Source: Hyphomonadaceae bacterium (lineage in GTDB: Bacteria > Pseudomonadota > Alphaproteobacteria > Caulobacterales > Aquidulcibacteraceae). Taken from it: a stretch of DNA of 64,000 bases. The notes beneath the pieces are model-generated. The model searched no databases. It was not told where the DNA came from and saw only the letters and a program-made list of their open reading frames with translations. Below, piece after piece: positions 25,023-34,101 of the stretch. How positions within the stretch are numbered: position 1 is the first letter of the stretch; each line of letters opens with the position of its first letter. The DNA is taken from positions 49,574 through 113,573 of the forward strand of contig JAIELK010000022.1 in NCBI GenBank assembly GCA_019753175.1, in the 5' to 3' direction. The translations under genes were made by a program, and so were the position numbers.

Positions 25023-26612
25023 GTGAGCGGACCATCAACCTACGAGCCGAAAACGGCCTTCACCCGCTGGCTCGACAAGCGCCTGCCGATCATACGCTTC
25101 GGCTATGACAGCTTCGTCGCCTACCCGACGCCGCGCAATCTGAACTATTGGTGGACGTTCGGCGCCATCTTGGCGCTCTGCCTGGTCGTTCAGATCGTCA
25201 GCGGCGTGGTGCTGGCGATGCACTATGTGCCGCACGTCGATTACGCCTTCGCCAGCGTGCAGCGCATCGAGCGCGACGTGCCCTATGGTTGGCTGATCCA
25301 GAACATGCACGCGGTTGGCGCGTCGATGTTCTTCCTCGCCGTCTACTTGCACATGTTCAAAGGGCTTTATTACGGCTCCTACAAGGCGCCGCGCGAAGTG
25401 CTCTGGATACTGGGCTGCATCATCTACCTGCTCATGGTGGCAACGGCGTTCCTGGGTTACTCGTTGCCCTGGGGCCAGATGAGCTTCTGGGCCGCGACCG
25501 TGATCACCAATCTCATTGGCGCGCTGCCGCTGGTGGGCGAAGGCCTGAAGAACTGGCTGATGGGCGGCTTCTCGGTCGACCAGCCGACGCTCAATCGCTT
25601 TTTCTCACTGCACTACCTGTTGCCGTTTGTGATCGCTGGCGTGGTGGCGCTGCACATCTGGGCGCTGCACGAGTCGGGGCAGAACAATCCCACTGGCGTC
25701 GATGTGAAGTCGAAGGCCGATACGGTGCCGTTTACGCCGCACGCCACGATCAAAGACCTGTTTGCAGTCGCGCTGTTTCTGATCCTGTTCTCCGTCTTCA
25801 TCTTCTACATGCCCGATGCGCTCGGCCACGCCGACAATTTCATTCCGGCGAACCCGTTGCAGACCCCGCCGGAGATTGTCCCGGAATGGTATTTGCTGCC
25901 GTTCTACGCAATCTTGCGTGCATTCGACTTCAACATCGGCCCGATCGACTCGAAATTGGCCGGCGTCTTGGCGATGTTCGCCTCCATCGGCATCCTTTTC
26001 CTGCTGCCGTGGCTCGACACCTCGCGCGTGCGCTCGATGCGGTACCGCCCGGTGGCGCGCCAGTTCTTCCTGATCTTCGTGGTCGTGTGCCTGGTGCTCG
26101 GATGGTGCGGCGGGCAAAACCCCGCCAACATCCTGGCGCGCTCGGGCGACTTCACCGCCAGCTTGCGCTGGGTCGAAGGCGGTCAAACCACCACCCAAGA
26201 CTTCACGGCGCCAAGCGAACAGCAGTTCGAGGCGACGGCGGCGTCGATGCGCGAAACCATGGCAGGCCGGGGCGCGACAATGACGATGGTGTCGCGCGCC
26301 GGAGCGACCAACGCGACGATCACCGCCGTCATCGGCGGGACCGAGCAAACGCGCAACTTGTCCGCCTATTCGGTCGAAGCTCTTGAAGAAGAGATCATCG
26401 CTGCAAAAGCCGAGATCGGCGCTGGCGCTCCGTTCTTCGTCATCGAGCGCAATACGCCGATGACGTTCACCGTCACCAACCTCTCGCAATTGGCGACGCT
26501 CTACTACTTCCTGTTTTTCCTCGTGATCCTGCCGATCCTGGGACTGCGCGAAACGCCTGGGCGTGTGCCAGACACGATCGCCAAGCCGGTTCTGGCGAAG
26601 GAGGTTGCTTGA
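25023..26612 (+). CDS. petB: Cytochrome b of the bc1 complex with a long extra loop before the last helix
   Basis: Di-haem quinol-oxidising subunit. GTG start at 25023. Haem ligands are His96/His110 and His197/His211, each pair 14 apart as required; the Qo motif PEWY is at 287-290. At 529 residues it is roughly 90-100 longer than typical bacterial cytochrome b. The excess lies between helix 7 (about 344-364) and the last helix (about 488-505): residues ~366-480 are Thr/Ala-rich, beta-like and non-hydrophobic ([32 protein letters not shown]). By the known topology this loop faces the periplasm. The stop shares a base with the petC start. Confidence 0.94.
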   Translation: MSGPSTYEPKTAFTRWLDKRLPIIRFGYDSFVAYPTPRNLNYWWTFGAILALCLVVQIVSGVVLAMHYVPHVDYAFASVQRIERDVPYGWLIQNMHAVGASMFFLAVYLHMFKGLYYGSYKAPREVLWILGCIIYLLMVATAFLGYSLPWGQMSFWAATVITNLIGALPLVGEGLKNWLMGGFSVDQPTLNRFFSLHYLLPFVIAGVVALHIWALHESGQNNPTGVDVKSKADTVPFTPHATIKDLFAVALFLILFSVFIFYMPDALGHADNFIPANPLQTPPEIVPEWYLLPFYAILRAFDFNIGPIDSKLAGVLAMFASIGILFLLPWLDTSRVRSMRYRPVARQFFLIFVVVCLVLGWCGGQNPANILARSGDFTASLRWVEGGQTTTQDFTAPSEQQFEATAASMRETMAGRGATMTMVSRAGATNATITAVIGGTEQTRNLSAYSVEALEEEIIAAKAEIGAGAPFFVIERNTPMTFTVTNLSQLATLYYFLFFLVILPILGLRETPGRVPDTIAKPVLAKEVA

Positions 26613-27457
26613 TGTTGCGTGCTTTCTCATCGGCGGCCGTCGCATGGCTCGCGCTCGTCGGCGTCGCGTTCGCGGCGGGCGAGGCTGAACACCCGGAGGA
26701 TCATGCGTTCAGTTTCGACAGCCCGCTCGGCAGCTACGACATGGCGGCGGTGCAGCGCGGTTTCCAGGTGTATCAGCAGGTCTGCGCCGCGTGCCATGCG
26801 ATGACCCATTTGTCCTACCGGCACTTGGGGGAGCGCGGCGGTCCGTTCTCGCTATACATGGTGCGCAACCATGAGACGGGTGAAATGGAGCCCTACATCG
26901 GCAAGCCGCATCATGGCGGGTCGTTCGTGAGTCCGACGGAGAACCCTTATTTGCGGGCGATTGCGTCAGGCGTAACCATTAGCGACATTGATCCGAGCAC
27001 CGGCCAACCGGTCGATCGGCCCGGCCGCGTCTCTGACCGCTTCCGCAGTCCCTTCCCGAACGAAATCGCGGCGCGGGCGTCGAACGGCGGCGCATATCCG
27101 GTCGATCTTTCGGTGATCACCAAAGCCCGCCACTACGGCGCCGATTACATCTATGCGCTATTGACCGGTTACACCGGCGCCAGTGAGGGCGTGCTCTATG
27201 AGAATCGATACTTCCCTGGCGGCATGATTGCGATGGCGCAGCCCCTCAATGAGGGACAAATCGCCTACAGCGATCCGAACACGCCGCAAACTGTCGAGCA
27301 GTACGCCGCCGACGTGACGCACTTCCTGCAATGGGCGGCCGATCCGCACATGGAGGAGCGCAAGCGCTTGGGCATTATGGTAATTGCGTTCCTGCTGGCG
27401 CTGACGGGGCTGCTTTTCTTGGCGTACAAGCAGGTCTGGCGCGGCGAGAGCCACTAG
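26612..27457 (+). CDS. petC: Cytochrome c1 of the bc1 complex
   Basis: Membrane-anchored c-type haem subunit that hands electrons from the Rieske protein to soluble cytochrome c. The ATG at 26612 has AAGGAGG seven bases upstream (inside the end of petB) and overlaps the petB stop as [25 protein letters not shown] is a cleavable signal; the haem site is CAACH in VCAACHAMTHLSYRHL; the axial Met is in YFPGGMIAMAQPL; the C-terminal anchor is IMVIAFLLALTGLLFLAYKQ. Length of 281 residues is normal. It closes the petABC operon and is convergent with the cell-wall hydrolase gene after two bases. Confidence 0.95.
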   Translation: MLRAFSSAAVAWLALVGVAFAAGEAEHPEDHAFSFDSPLGSYDMAAVQRGFQVYQQVCAACHAMTHLSYRHLGERGGPFSLYMVRNHETGEMEPYIGKPHHGGSFVSPTENPYLRAIASGVTISDIDPSTGQPVDRPGRVSDRFRSPFPNEIAARASNGGAYPVDLSVITKARHYGADYIYALLTGYTGASEGVLYENRYFPGGMIAMAQPLNEGQIAYSDPNTPQTVEQYAADVTHFLQWAADPHMEERKRLGIMVIAFLLALTGLLFLAYKQVWRGESH

Positions 27458-27459
27458 CA

Positions 27460-28278
27460 TCACTGCAGCGCGGACGCTGCAGCAGCCCCCTGAGACATGG
27501 CGTTGACCGCGACCGGCGCATCAGCGTCGCCGGGCTGGCTCTCCGCTTCGCTCTGAGCGCCTGGTTCGTCGATCGGCAACCCGCCGCCAAAGGTCTGCGC
27601 CGCGTGTGTGACCTGCGGGCGCGCTTGGCGGTCATCGGGAACGTCACGGTAGAAGATGTGCGCACCGATCGTATGCGCGTCGACGCCATAGCGAGACCAC
27701 CACGGGCGGATCGCCGTTGTGTGGTAGAACAGCGCGCCATTTGTAGGATCAACGGACTGGCCGGAAAGCACCTCGCGCGCCACGCGCTGGGCGATTTGCC
27801 AAGTTTCAAGGTTTGAGCCTGCGGTGGCGTAGCGCTCGGGATTGATCACCAAGCGCCGGTTCGGATCGCCGCGATTCCACACCGAGAATTGCCAGGGTGC
27901 GCGAATGACACGCTCCACCGTCTCGCCGAAGCGCGTACCGACGCGATTGACGATGACATGGGCGACTGCGCGCATGCCCAGTTCGCCCTCGGATCGGGCT
28001 TCACCCCAGGCCGTGGCAGCGAGGAGGCGCAACTCGTAATCGTCCAAGGCCGGCGGCGCTAGCGACGCCAGCGGCTCCAGCGCCATCGTTGGGTGGTGCT
28101 CCAGTTCGATGATCGCGATGTTGGCTCGCGCTTCTGGCGCCAAGGGCAAACTTACTGCGGCGATGGCGAGCGCGCCCGCCGCTCCCAGCGTGCGTATGGT
28201 GTTCCCCAGCGCGTCGATGTGTGGCCGTGCTTGGCGTAAGCGCTCACGCCAGCCCGCGCGGCGCGGACGGTTATGCAT
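27460..28278 (-). CDS. Cell wall hydrolase, SleB (Hydrolase_2) family
   Basis: Peptidoglycan hydrolase of 272 residues. A membrane-spanning N-terminal segment (LGNTIRTLGAAGALAIAAVS) follows a basic head of about 28 residues, giving a signal anchor. The catalytic domain carries the SleB signature: ETAWGEAR-like LLAATAWGEARSEGELGMRA with the active-site Glu, VAHVIVNRV, APWQFSVWNRGDPN and GALFYHTT. The C-terminal tail is acidic and low-complexity. SleB proteins cut glycan strands; outside spore formers they serve in cell wall turnover. Convergent with petC; its own promoter is in the 139-base gap to the carbonic anhydrase gene. Confidence 0.87.
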   Translation of the reverse strand: MHNRPRRAGWRERLRQARPHIDALGNTIRTLGAAGALAIAAVSLPLAPEARANIAIIELEHHPTMALEPLASLAPPALDDYELRLLAATAWGEARSEGELGMRAVAHVIVNRVGTRFGETVERVIRAPWQFSVWNRGDPNRRLVINPERYATAGSNLETWQIAQRVAREVLSGQSVDPTNGALFYHTTAIRPWWSRYGVDAHTIGAHIFYRDVPDDRQARPQVTHAAQTFGGGLPIDEPGAQSEAESQPGDADAPVAVNAMSQGAAAASALQ

Positions 28279-28417
28279 TCCCGATTCACTCCCAGCGGCC
28301 CGGGTCGACGTCCACAGGCAAAGCAGGGGGCCTTCCTAAAGGCTCGGGAGGCGACAATGGGGCAAACCCGGTCCGCTGAGACGGCGAAACCGTTACCTAT
28401 CTGTCATCGAGGGTGGG

Positions 28418-29266
28418 TCAGCTGCCCAAGAGGACGGTCCGCTGTCCCAGCGGTTGGACGTGGCGGGAGGACGCGCGCAGCGTTTCCCGGAGCTGGGCGA
28501 TTTGCGCCGCCGAGGCCTGCAGCGGGGTCCGCAGCACGTTCCAGCGCACGCCCTCAGTGCAGGGCGGGGTCGTCAGCGAACCGGCATAAGAGAAGTAGGC
28601 GCGATCTGGCGGCAGCAGCGCGTTCAGATCGATGTCGACTTGTGTGGCGCTTTGTTCGCCGGCGGCAACCGGCAAGGACGCCAGCAAATCCGCGAGCGCG
28701 GGGTTTTCAGCGCCCTCCTCAATGAACACGCCGAGCACGGCAAGCTGCCCTGCACCGTTGCGGTGGACGAAGTGGAGTTCGATCGGATAGGCGCGTCGGT
28801 CCAGCGTGTGCTCGGCGGGCGAGTGGAAGTGGAATTGCGCAAAGCCATACGCATCCTGCCCAATCATCAGCATCGCCGGCGATTGCGCGGGTGTGAATTG
28901 AACGGTGTGGCCGTTGTTCACGAGCGTTCCTGAAGCAGGCAGATAGCGCGGCGCGAGGTCGGGGGTTTCAGCCATCGGCGCGGCGCTCGAGAGATTGATC
29001 GGTGATTGTTCGTGGCCGCTGGCGCAAACGCCGGCGATCCGCGCCCATGCGCTTTGTTGATCGTAGCTCCAGTGCTGCTCTGGGCGCGACGGCTGCGCGC
29101 TGGGCGTGGAAGCGGCGTGGGCGCCCGCTGGGCCAAGCGCGGGGCCGTGCGCCGCTGCGTCACCCTGGGGCGTGCCGCCGTGCGCCTCGTCAGAGGTAGA
29201 CGATGCGCCGCCGCCACAGGCAGCAACCATGAGCGCAAGCGCGCTCGCCGCGTGTTGCAGACGCAT
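28418..29266 (-). CDS. Alpha-type carbonic anhydrase, lipoprotein
   Basis: Periplasmic zinc enzyme interconverting CO2 and bicarbonate, about 282 residues. MRLQHAASALALMVAAC is a lipoprotein signal (lipobox VAAC), followed by a Gly/Ser/Pro-rich tether to about residue 65. The catalytic domain is intact: HEQSPINLSSA, zinc His pair in FAQFHFHSPAEH, third His in ELHFVHRNG, and the substrate-pocket segment LTTPPCTEGVRWNVL. The start ATG at 29264-29266 has GGAG upstream. Alpha-class enzymes are secreted in most bacteria; tethering fits. It is transcribed away from the next plus-strand hydrolase gene. Confidence 0.92.
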   Translation of the reverse strand: MRLQHAASALALMVAACGGGASSTSDEAHGGTPQGDAAAHGPALGPAGAHAASTPSAQPSRPEQHWSYDQQSAWARIAGVCASGHEQSPINLSSAAPMAETPDLAPRYLPASGTLVNNGHTVQFTPAQSPAMLMIGQDAYGFAQFHFHSPAEHTLDRRAYPIELHFVHRNGAGQLAVLGVFIEEGAENPALADLLASLPVAAGEQSATQVDIDLNALLPPDRAYFSYAGSLTTPPCTEGVRWNVLRTPLQASAAQIAQLRETLRASSRHVQPLGQRTVLLGS

Positions 29267-29434
29267 TCTTGGAACTCCACCAATACCCAGAGGCGCCCCG
29301 CATTCGCGGCGGGCGTCAATCAATGTGGTCTGGCTACCACAGCGAACTTAAGGCGCGGTTACAAAGGTTCAAAAACCCTTGGAATTGCGGGAACTTCAGT
29401 AACCATAAGACAGTATGCTTCGTAGCTCGGAGCG

Positions 29435-30685
29435 ATGATGCGGTTTGGCTGGTTGATCTCTGCGGTAGGGGCGTTTGCAGCGCTTTGGCTGCTGCAGTTC
29501 AGCTTGCGCGCTGCGCCTTTGTCCGTAGATAGCGCTTTGCCTGCGCCGGCGGTTCTTGAGGCGTACGCGGGCGATCCACCGATAGGCACTGCCGAGGACT
29601 GGATGGCGCGCCGCGCCCCGTTGCTGCGCGCTGCGTTTCAGACCTTCATTTATGGCGCGCCGCCGGCGGACACCGCGCCGCGGGTCGTCAGCCGGCGCAT
29701 CCTCGATGACAACGCCTTCGGAGGGGCAGGGCGGCTCGAAGAATTGTCGCTCGTGATTGAAAGCGAACGTGGGCAAGTGGCGTTCGCGTTGCTGCTTGCG
29801 ACACCGCGCGACCGAGTGGGCGCTTCACCGGTTGTCATCGCCCCGAACTTCTGCGGCAACGCCGCCGCTCTCGGCCGGCGATACGCGGAGCTGGCTGAAC
29901 CCACCTGGCTTGCGCCGCGCTGCCGCACGTTGGTGGGCCGCGCGCTGACGCGTGCGGTCCAGGGCGCGCACATTGTCCGCCCGCCCTTCGCGGAACTCCT
30001 GCGCAACGGCTACGCGGTGGCGACCTTCGCACCGGGTGAGATCGCACCGGACTCGCCGGCGCTTGCGCGTGACGCGCTGGCGCGCCTGCCGGATGCGTCG
30101 GCGGATCGTCTGGGCGCGGTGGGCGCCTGGGCGTGGGGCATTTCGCGTGTCGTTGACGTGATCGGCAACGAGCACGAATTGGACGCATCCCGCATCGCCG
30201 TGTTTGGGCACTCGCGCTTTGGCAAGGCGGCGCTCTGGGCGACGGCGATGGATGCGCGCATCGGCGCGGTGATCGCCAATCAATCAGGGCGGCTTGGAGC
30301 GTCGCCGAGCGAATCCGGCGTCGGCGAGACCCTAAGCGGCCTGCTACGGCGCTATCCGCACTGGTTTCCCGACGGCGTCGATCCGCTGGCGGTGAGCGAT
30401 CAGATCGACCAACACCTGCTGCTGGCGCTGATTGCGCCGCGGCCAATCCTGCTTTCGGGTGCGACGCTCGATCGCTGGTCCGATCCTGCCGGCTCGTTTC
30501 GCGCAGCGGCAGCGGCGAGCCCGGTGTACGAACTGTTTGGCCGCGTCGGTCTCGATCAGGCCGACATGCGCTCGACCAACCTCGACGCCGACATCGCTTT
30601 TCACTTACGCCCCGGCGGTCATGGCGTGCGGCCGAGCGACTGGGCGGTGGCGCGCCAATTTCTGGACGCGCATTTCAAGCGCTAA
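29435..30685 (+). CDS. Alpha/beta hydrolase resembling CE15 glucuronoyl esterases
   Basis: A 416-residue protein with an N-terminal hydrophobic segment (MMRFGWLISAVGAFAALWLL) acting as a signal or anchor. The nucleophile elbow is FGHSRFGKAALWAT with Ser260, the 'G-x-S-R-x-G-K' form found in bacterial glucuronoyl and acetylxylan esterases; HLLLALIAPRPILLSGATLD and the C-terminal GGHGVRPSDW supply the later strand and catalytic His. The segment after the nucleophile (NQSGRLGASPSESGVGE) departs from the usual SGCGGAAL-type motif, so substrate use may differ. It probably acts on plant polysaccharide esters or sugars in the periplasm. It overlaps the ClpP-like gene by four bases, convergently. Confidence 0.78.
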   Translation: MMRFGWLISAVGAFAALWLLQFSLRAAPLSVDSALPAPAVLEAYAGDPPIGTAEDWMARRAPLLRAAFQTFIYGAPPADTAPRVVSRRILDDNAFGGAGRLEELSLVIESERGQVAFALLLATPRDRVGASPVVIAPNFCGNAAALGRRYAELAEPTWLAPRCRTLVGRALTRAVQGAHIVRPPFAELLRNGYAVATFAPGEIAPDSPALARDALARLPDASADRLGAVGAWAWGISRVVDVIGNEHELDASRIAVFGHSRFGKAALWATAMDARIGAVIANQSGRLGASPSESGVGETLSGLLRRYPHWFPDGVDPLAVSDQIDQHLLLALIAPRPILLSGATLDRWSDPAGSFRAAAAASPVYELFGRVGLDQADMRSTNLDADIAFHLRPGGHGVRPSDWAVARQFLDAHFKR

Positions 30686-31287
30686 CGTACTTCCGCGTGG
30701 CTGCGCACGACCTTGCCGACGAGGCCGTAGGTTTTCGCTTCTTCGGCCTGCATCCAATAATCGCGGTCGACGTCGCGCTTGATCTTGTCGATCGGCTGGC
30801 CGGTGGCTTCCGAGAAGATGCGGTTCAACCGCTCGCGCATTTTCAGGATTTCGCGCGCCTGGATTTCAACGTCGCTGGCCATGCCGCCGACGCCCCCACG
30901 CGGTTCGTGCAGCAGGAAGCGGGTGTTGGGCAGGCAGAAGCGGTTCTCGCGCGCCGCCGCGCAGAAGATGAGCGCGCCGGCGCTCGCCACCCAGCCGGTG
31001 CCCAGCATGCGTACGGGCGCGTTGATGAAGCGCACCACGTCGTGGATCATGTCGCCGCTCTCGACGTGGCCGCCGGGGGACGAGATCACGAACGTGATCG
31101 GATCGGCGTTCTGCGCCGAGAGCGCAAACAGGCGTTCGGTGATACGGCGGGCCTGCACGTCGTTGACCTCGCCCGTGAGCATGACGACGCGGGCGTCGAA
31201 CAGCGCCTTTTCAATCACTTCGGGGGCGTTGCGGCCCTCGGCCGGCGGTTTTTCGGCGTCGTCGAGGCGGGCGGGGTAGAAACGCAT
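30682..31287 (-). CDS. ClpP-family serine protease subunit (paralogue without adjacent clpX)
   Basis: A 201-residue member of the ClpP/crotonase fold. The catalytic Ser102 is in GTGWVASAGALIFCAA, His127 in RFLLHEPRGGVGG, and an Asp-bearing segment KRDVDRDYWMQAEEA follows. The signature ISSPGGHVESGDMI is the oxyanion region of ClpP. It differs from housekeeping ClpP, whose Ser motif reads ASMAA and whose His segment reads MIHQP, and no clpX, clpA or tig gene is adjacent. It may form mixed rings with the main ClpP or act alone. It faces apt across 116 bases. Confidence 0.87.
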   Translation of the reverse strand: MRFYPARLDDAEKPPAEGRNAPEVIEKALFDARVVMLTGEVNDVQARRITERLFALSAQNADPITFVISSPGGHVESGDMIHDVVRFINAPVRMLGTGWVASAGALIFCAAARENRFCLPNTRFLLHEPRGGVGGMASDVEIQAREILKMRERLNRIFSEATGQPIDKIKRDVDRDYWMQAEEAKTYGLVGKVVRSHAEVR

Positions 31288-31403
31288 GGGGGTAGGGCTC
31301 CCTGAGAAATCGTCGTCTCCAGGTAGGCCGCTTCGGGTGGTTTTCCTAGTCCCGGCAGCTGCCGGCCTTTGCCCTGAGCGCGGACTCGCGCAGAAGGAAC
31401 GCC

Positions 31404-31931
31404 ATGAACCTCGCCGACGCCATCCGCACCATCCCCGACTACCCCAAGCCGGGCATTCAATTCCGCGACATCACCACGTTGCTGGCGGATGCGCGCGCGT
31501 TCCGTCGCGCGGTGGACGAACTGGTGCAGCCGTTCGCGGGGCGCAAGATCGATAAGGTCGCCGGCATCGAGGCGCGCGGATTCATTCTGGGCGGGGCGGT
31601 GGCGCACCAGTTGTCGGCGGGCTTTTTGCCGGTGCGCAAGCGCGGCAAGCTGCCGGCGGAGACGCTGCGCCAGACTTACGCTTTGGAGTACGGCGCCGAC
31701 GAAGTCGAAATCCACGTCGATGCGGTAAAGCCCGGCGAAACCGTGCTGGTGGTGGACGATTTGATCGCTACCGGCGGCACTGCGGAAGCAGCCATAACGC
31801 TGCTGCGCCGCGCCAACGCGGATATCGTCGGCGCGGCGTTCGTCATCGATCTGCCGGACCTAGGCGGCGCGCAGCGCATCGCGGCGATGGGCGTGCCGGT
31901 GCACAGCCTGATCACGTTTGAAGGGCGCTAA
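31404..31931 (+). CDS. apt: Adenine phosphoribosyltransferase
   Basis: Salvages adenine with PRPP to make AMP in the cytoplasm. The 175-residue protein begins [23 protein letters not shown]-like, the conserved Apt N-terminus; [19 protein letters not shown] is the flexible loop region and [18 protein letters not shown] the PRPP-binding motif. The ATG has AGAAGGAACGCC upstream. It stands alone: divergent from the ClpP-like gene and followed by a gap of about 150 bases that shows no gene, repeat or clear terminator. In related genomes apt often follows petABC, and here it is separated from it by four envelope genes. Confidence 0.95.
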   Translation: MNLADAIRTIPDYPKPGIQFRDITTLLADARAFRRAVDELVQPFAGRKIDKVAGIEARGFILGGAVAHQLSAGFLPVRKRGKLPAETLRQTYALEYGADEVEIHVDAVKPGETVLVVDDLIATGGTAEAAITLLRRANADIVGAAFVIDLPDLGGAQRIAAMGVPVHSLITFEGR

Positions 31932-32080
31932 CCACCTAGCGTCCTGCATCACTCAGCTGTGGCGATCACGCAGGCGCTGATGTGCATGACGTTTGTAGCG
32001 CTATGAAATCTTGGACAGGAGTTCAGCCGCTGAAAGCTTAACCCTTTGCGCCGTGATAACTTGTCGCCAACGGGGAGGAA

Positions 32081-33379
32081 ATGTTCATGAGAACCGTCGC
32101 TACGCTACTCGTCGCGTTCGTCTTCGCACTCAGCGCCCCAACGTTTGCACAAACTGGGCCCACGGAGCCGCGAATAACGCCGCAGCCGTCGGTAAACGAG
32201 GCGGCGAGCTTGTACTTCTTGCACCAGGTACGGATTGGCGCCGCCGATGGGGTGATGAACATCCGCTACAACCCGCGCCGAAGCGGTCCCGTGACGGGTA
32301 TGCTGCTCGGCGCCCGCGTCGAGGGATATTACCACACGGAGCAGGCGGGTCCGGATGGTCGCCCGGCGCGGTCACTCGCACTGTTGCGTTATCGCGGGTC
32401 AACCGCAGTGCAGGCGATTACGGCGGATTACGACTACGCTGCGCGCAACTGGATCGGCATGGCGCACTGGCTCAAGAGCGGACCCGGCGAGGGCTCGGCT
32501 ACTCAGAACGCTGTCGGTTTTCGTACTGTCAGCCCAACCCCGCGTGCCTGCTTGCGCCCCCCGTGCACGCCTGATGCGACGCTTCCGGCTGTGCCCACCG
32601 CCGCTGCGCCGCTTGTTACCGATCCATTGGCAGGCGTGAATGCTGCCGTTGGCAACGAACAAGGGCCGTTAGTGTTCAGAGCGCCGACCGAGGGCGTGTT
32701 CGAGGGCCATCTGTGGGGTGATGCAATTTCCGGCCACTACGCCTCTCCGGCCGGCACGGTGGTTTTCATCCGGTATTCCAGCGGGCAACCACTGCAAATA
32801 TGGCGCGGCGTTCTTGCGGCGAGTGGTCAGAGCGGGGGGCGCGGTTTTCCTCTGAGCGCGTCTGCCGGCGGCCCATTCAATTGGAGCGCCGCGGCTCAAG
32901 ATCAAATCGTGACGGGCCTGCGATCCATCTATGACCGCAACAGCTGCGTGCATTTCGCCAACAACACCTCTGGCGCAGGCGGCTTTGTCGACGTCGCCAA
33001 CTGCACCGACGCTTCACGCACCGCTTGGGTTGTGTTTGGATTAGGTTCCGATCACTTTGCCATCGCGTCTCCCACGACCGGCCTGTTTCTCAGCCTGACG
33101 CAGCCGACGGGCCAGCGCGTGCAACAGCAACCTTGTCGAAATCGAACACCCGAAGTTTTCAACGTGAACCGGCGCTTTCTCGACGCCAGCGGCGCTGTCA
33201 TCGGCTACGAGCACGCCCACAACACGGCCGATATCTCGGCGGCTTCGTATTTCACGATTTTCGGAAACGCGCTCGCTTCGTCGATCGCAACGGAGTGCAT
33301 GGGCCTGCTTGTCTCGCAGGGGCGGGTGATCACCATGACCTGCGGTGACGATAAGTCGTTTTGGACCACTTATCGCTGA
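32081..33379 (+). CDS. Secreted hypothetical protein with internal duplication
   Basis: A 432-residue protein with signal peptide MFMRTVATLLVAFVFALSAP then TFAQ. Two N-terminal segments look like repeats of one beta module: about residues 71-112 (MLLGARVEGYYHTE ... LALLRYRGSTAVQ) and 206-242 (HLWGDAISGHYASPA ... VVFIRYSSGQPLQ), each pairing an 'xGxxxxGxY' turn with an 'xIRY' strand. They are split by a Pro/Cys-rich linker (CLRPPCTPDA). The last 140 residues, with NSCVHFANNTSG and SIATECMGLLVS, may be a separate cysteine-stabilised beta domain. No family recognised; probably periplasmic or surface-exposed. Confidence 0.62.
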   Translation: MFMRTVATLLVAFVFALSAPTFAQTGPTEPRITPQPSVNEAASLYFLHQVRIGAADGVMNIRYNPRRSGPVTGMLLGARVEGYYHTEQAGPDGRPARSLALLRYRGSTAVQAITADYDYAARNWIGMAHWLKSGPGEGSATQNAVGFRTVSPTPRACLRPPCTPDATLPAVPTAAAPLVTDPLAGVNAAVGNEQGPLVFRAPTEGVFEGHLWGDAISGHYASPAGTVVFIRYSSGQPLQIWRGVLAASGQSGGRGFPLSASAGGPFNWSAAAQDQIVTGLRSIYDRNSCVHFANNTSGAGGFVDVANCTDASRTAWVVFGLGSDHFAIASPTTGLFLSLTQPTGQRVQQQPCRNRTPEVFNVNRRFLDASGAVIGYEHAHNTADISAASYFTIFGNALASSIATECMGLLVSQGRVITMTCGDDKSFWTTYR

Positions 33380-33465
33380 GTTCCCGGCTCGGCGCCAATC
33401 GCGCCGCTCTGCTGGCGGCAGGCGCTGTCGCGGCTGCGATGGGCTCGCGCGATGTTTGGCTTCGC

Positions 33466-34101
33466 TTAAGCGGGTCGGTCGAACAGCGCGTTGAATTCGG
33501 CAACCGCGGCGCGCGCGCCCTTGGCGTAACGCCACACGCCCGCGCTGACGGCGAGAAAATCGGCGCCGGCGCGCACCAGTGGCGCGGCATTGTCGACGGT
33601 AATGCCGCCGATGGCGACGCACGGAGTCTCCATCGTCTCCTGCCAGATTTCGAGAAGCTCGGGATCGGCCCGATGCGCCGGGCTCTTGGTGGCGGTGGGA
33701 TAAAAGGCGCCGAAGGCGACGTAGTCGGCGCCAGCTTCGGCCGCTTGCATCGCCAGGTGGCGCGAGTCGTGGCAGGTGACGCCGACAATTCTGTCTCCGC
33801 CAAGCATGGCGCGCGCTTCGGCATAGCTTGCGTCGCGTTGGCCGACATGAACACCATCGGCGTCGAGCTTGGCGGCGAGGTCAGGCCGGTCGTTGACAAT
33901 GAAGGCGGCGCCGGCCTCTTGCACGATCGGTTTGAGCGCCGCGCCGATGCGGAGAATTTCGCCGTCGCTCACGTCCTTCAAGCGCAATTGCACAGCGGCG
34001 ACATCGCCGCCCTGCAGAGCTTGCATGAGCGCCGGTTCGAACGCGGCGAGATCGAGCTGCGGCGGCGTGATCAGGTAGAGGCGGCAGCGGTCTCCCGCCA
34101 T
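33466..34101 (-). CDS. thiE: Thiamine phosphate synthase
   Basis: Joins the thiazole and pyrimidine moieties to give thiamine phosphate. About 211 residues, a TIM barrel with the family blocks [46 protein letters not shown], [32 protein letters not shown] and [20 protein letters not shown]. The ATG at 34101 shares a base with the fba stop (TGATG); a GTG one codon upstream is possible. It is the last gene of the pgk-fba-thiE run. No TPP riboswitch is seen ahead of it, consistent with translational coupling instead. Confidence 0.93.
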   Translation of the reverse strand: MAGDRCRLYLITPPQLDLAAFEPALMQALQGGDVAAVQLRLKDVSDGEILRIGAALKPIVQEAGAAFIVNDRPDLAAKLDADGVHVGQRDASYAEARAMLGGDRIVGVTCHDSRHLAMQAAEAGADYVAFGAFYPTATKSPAHRADPELLEIWQETMETPCVAIGGITVDNAAPLVRAGADFLAVSAGVWRYAKGARAAVAEFNALFDRPA

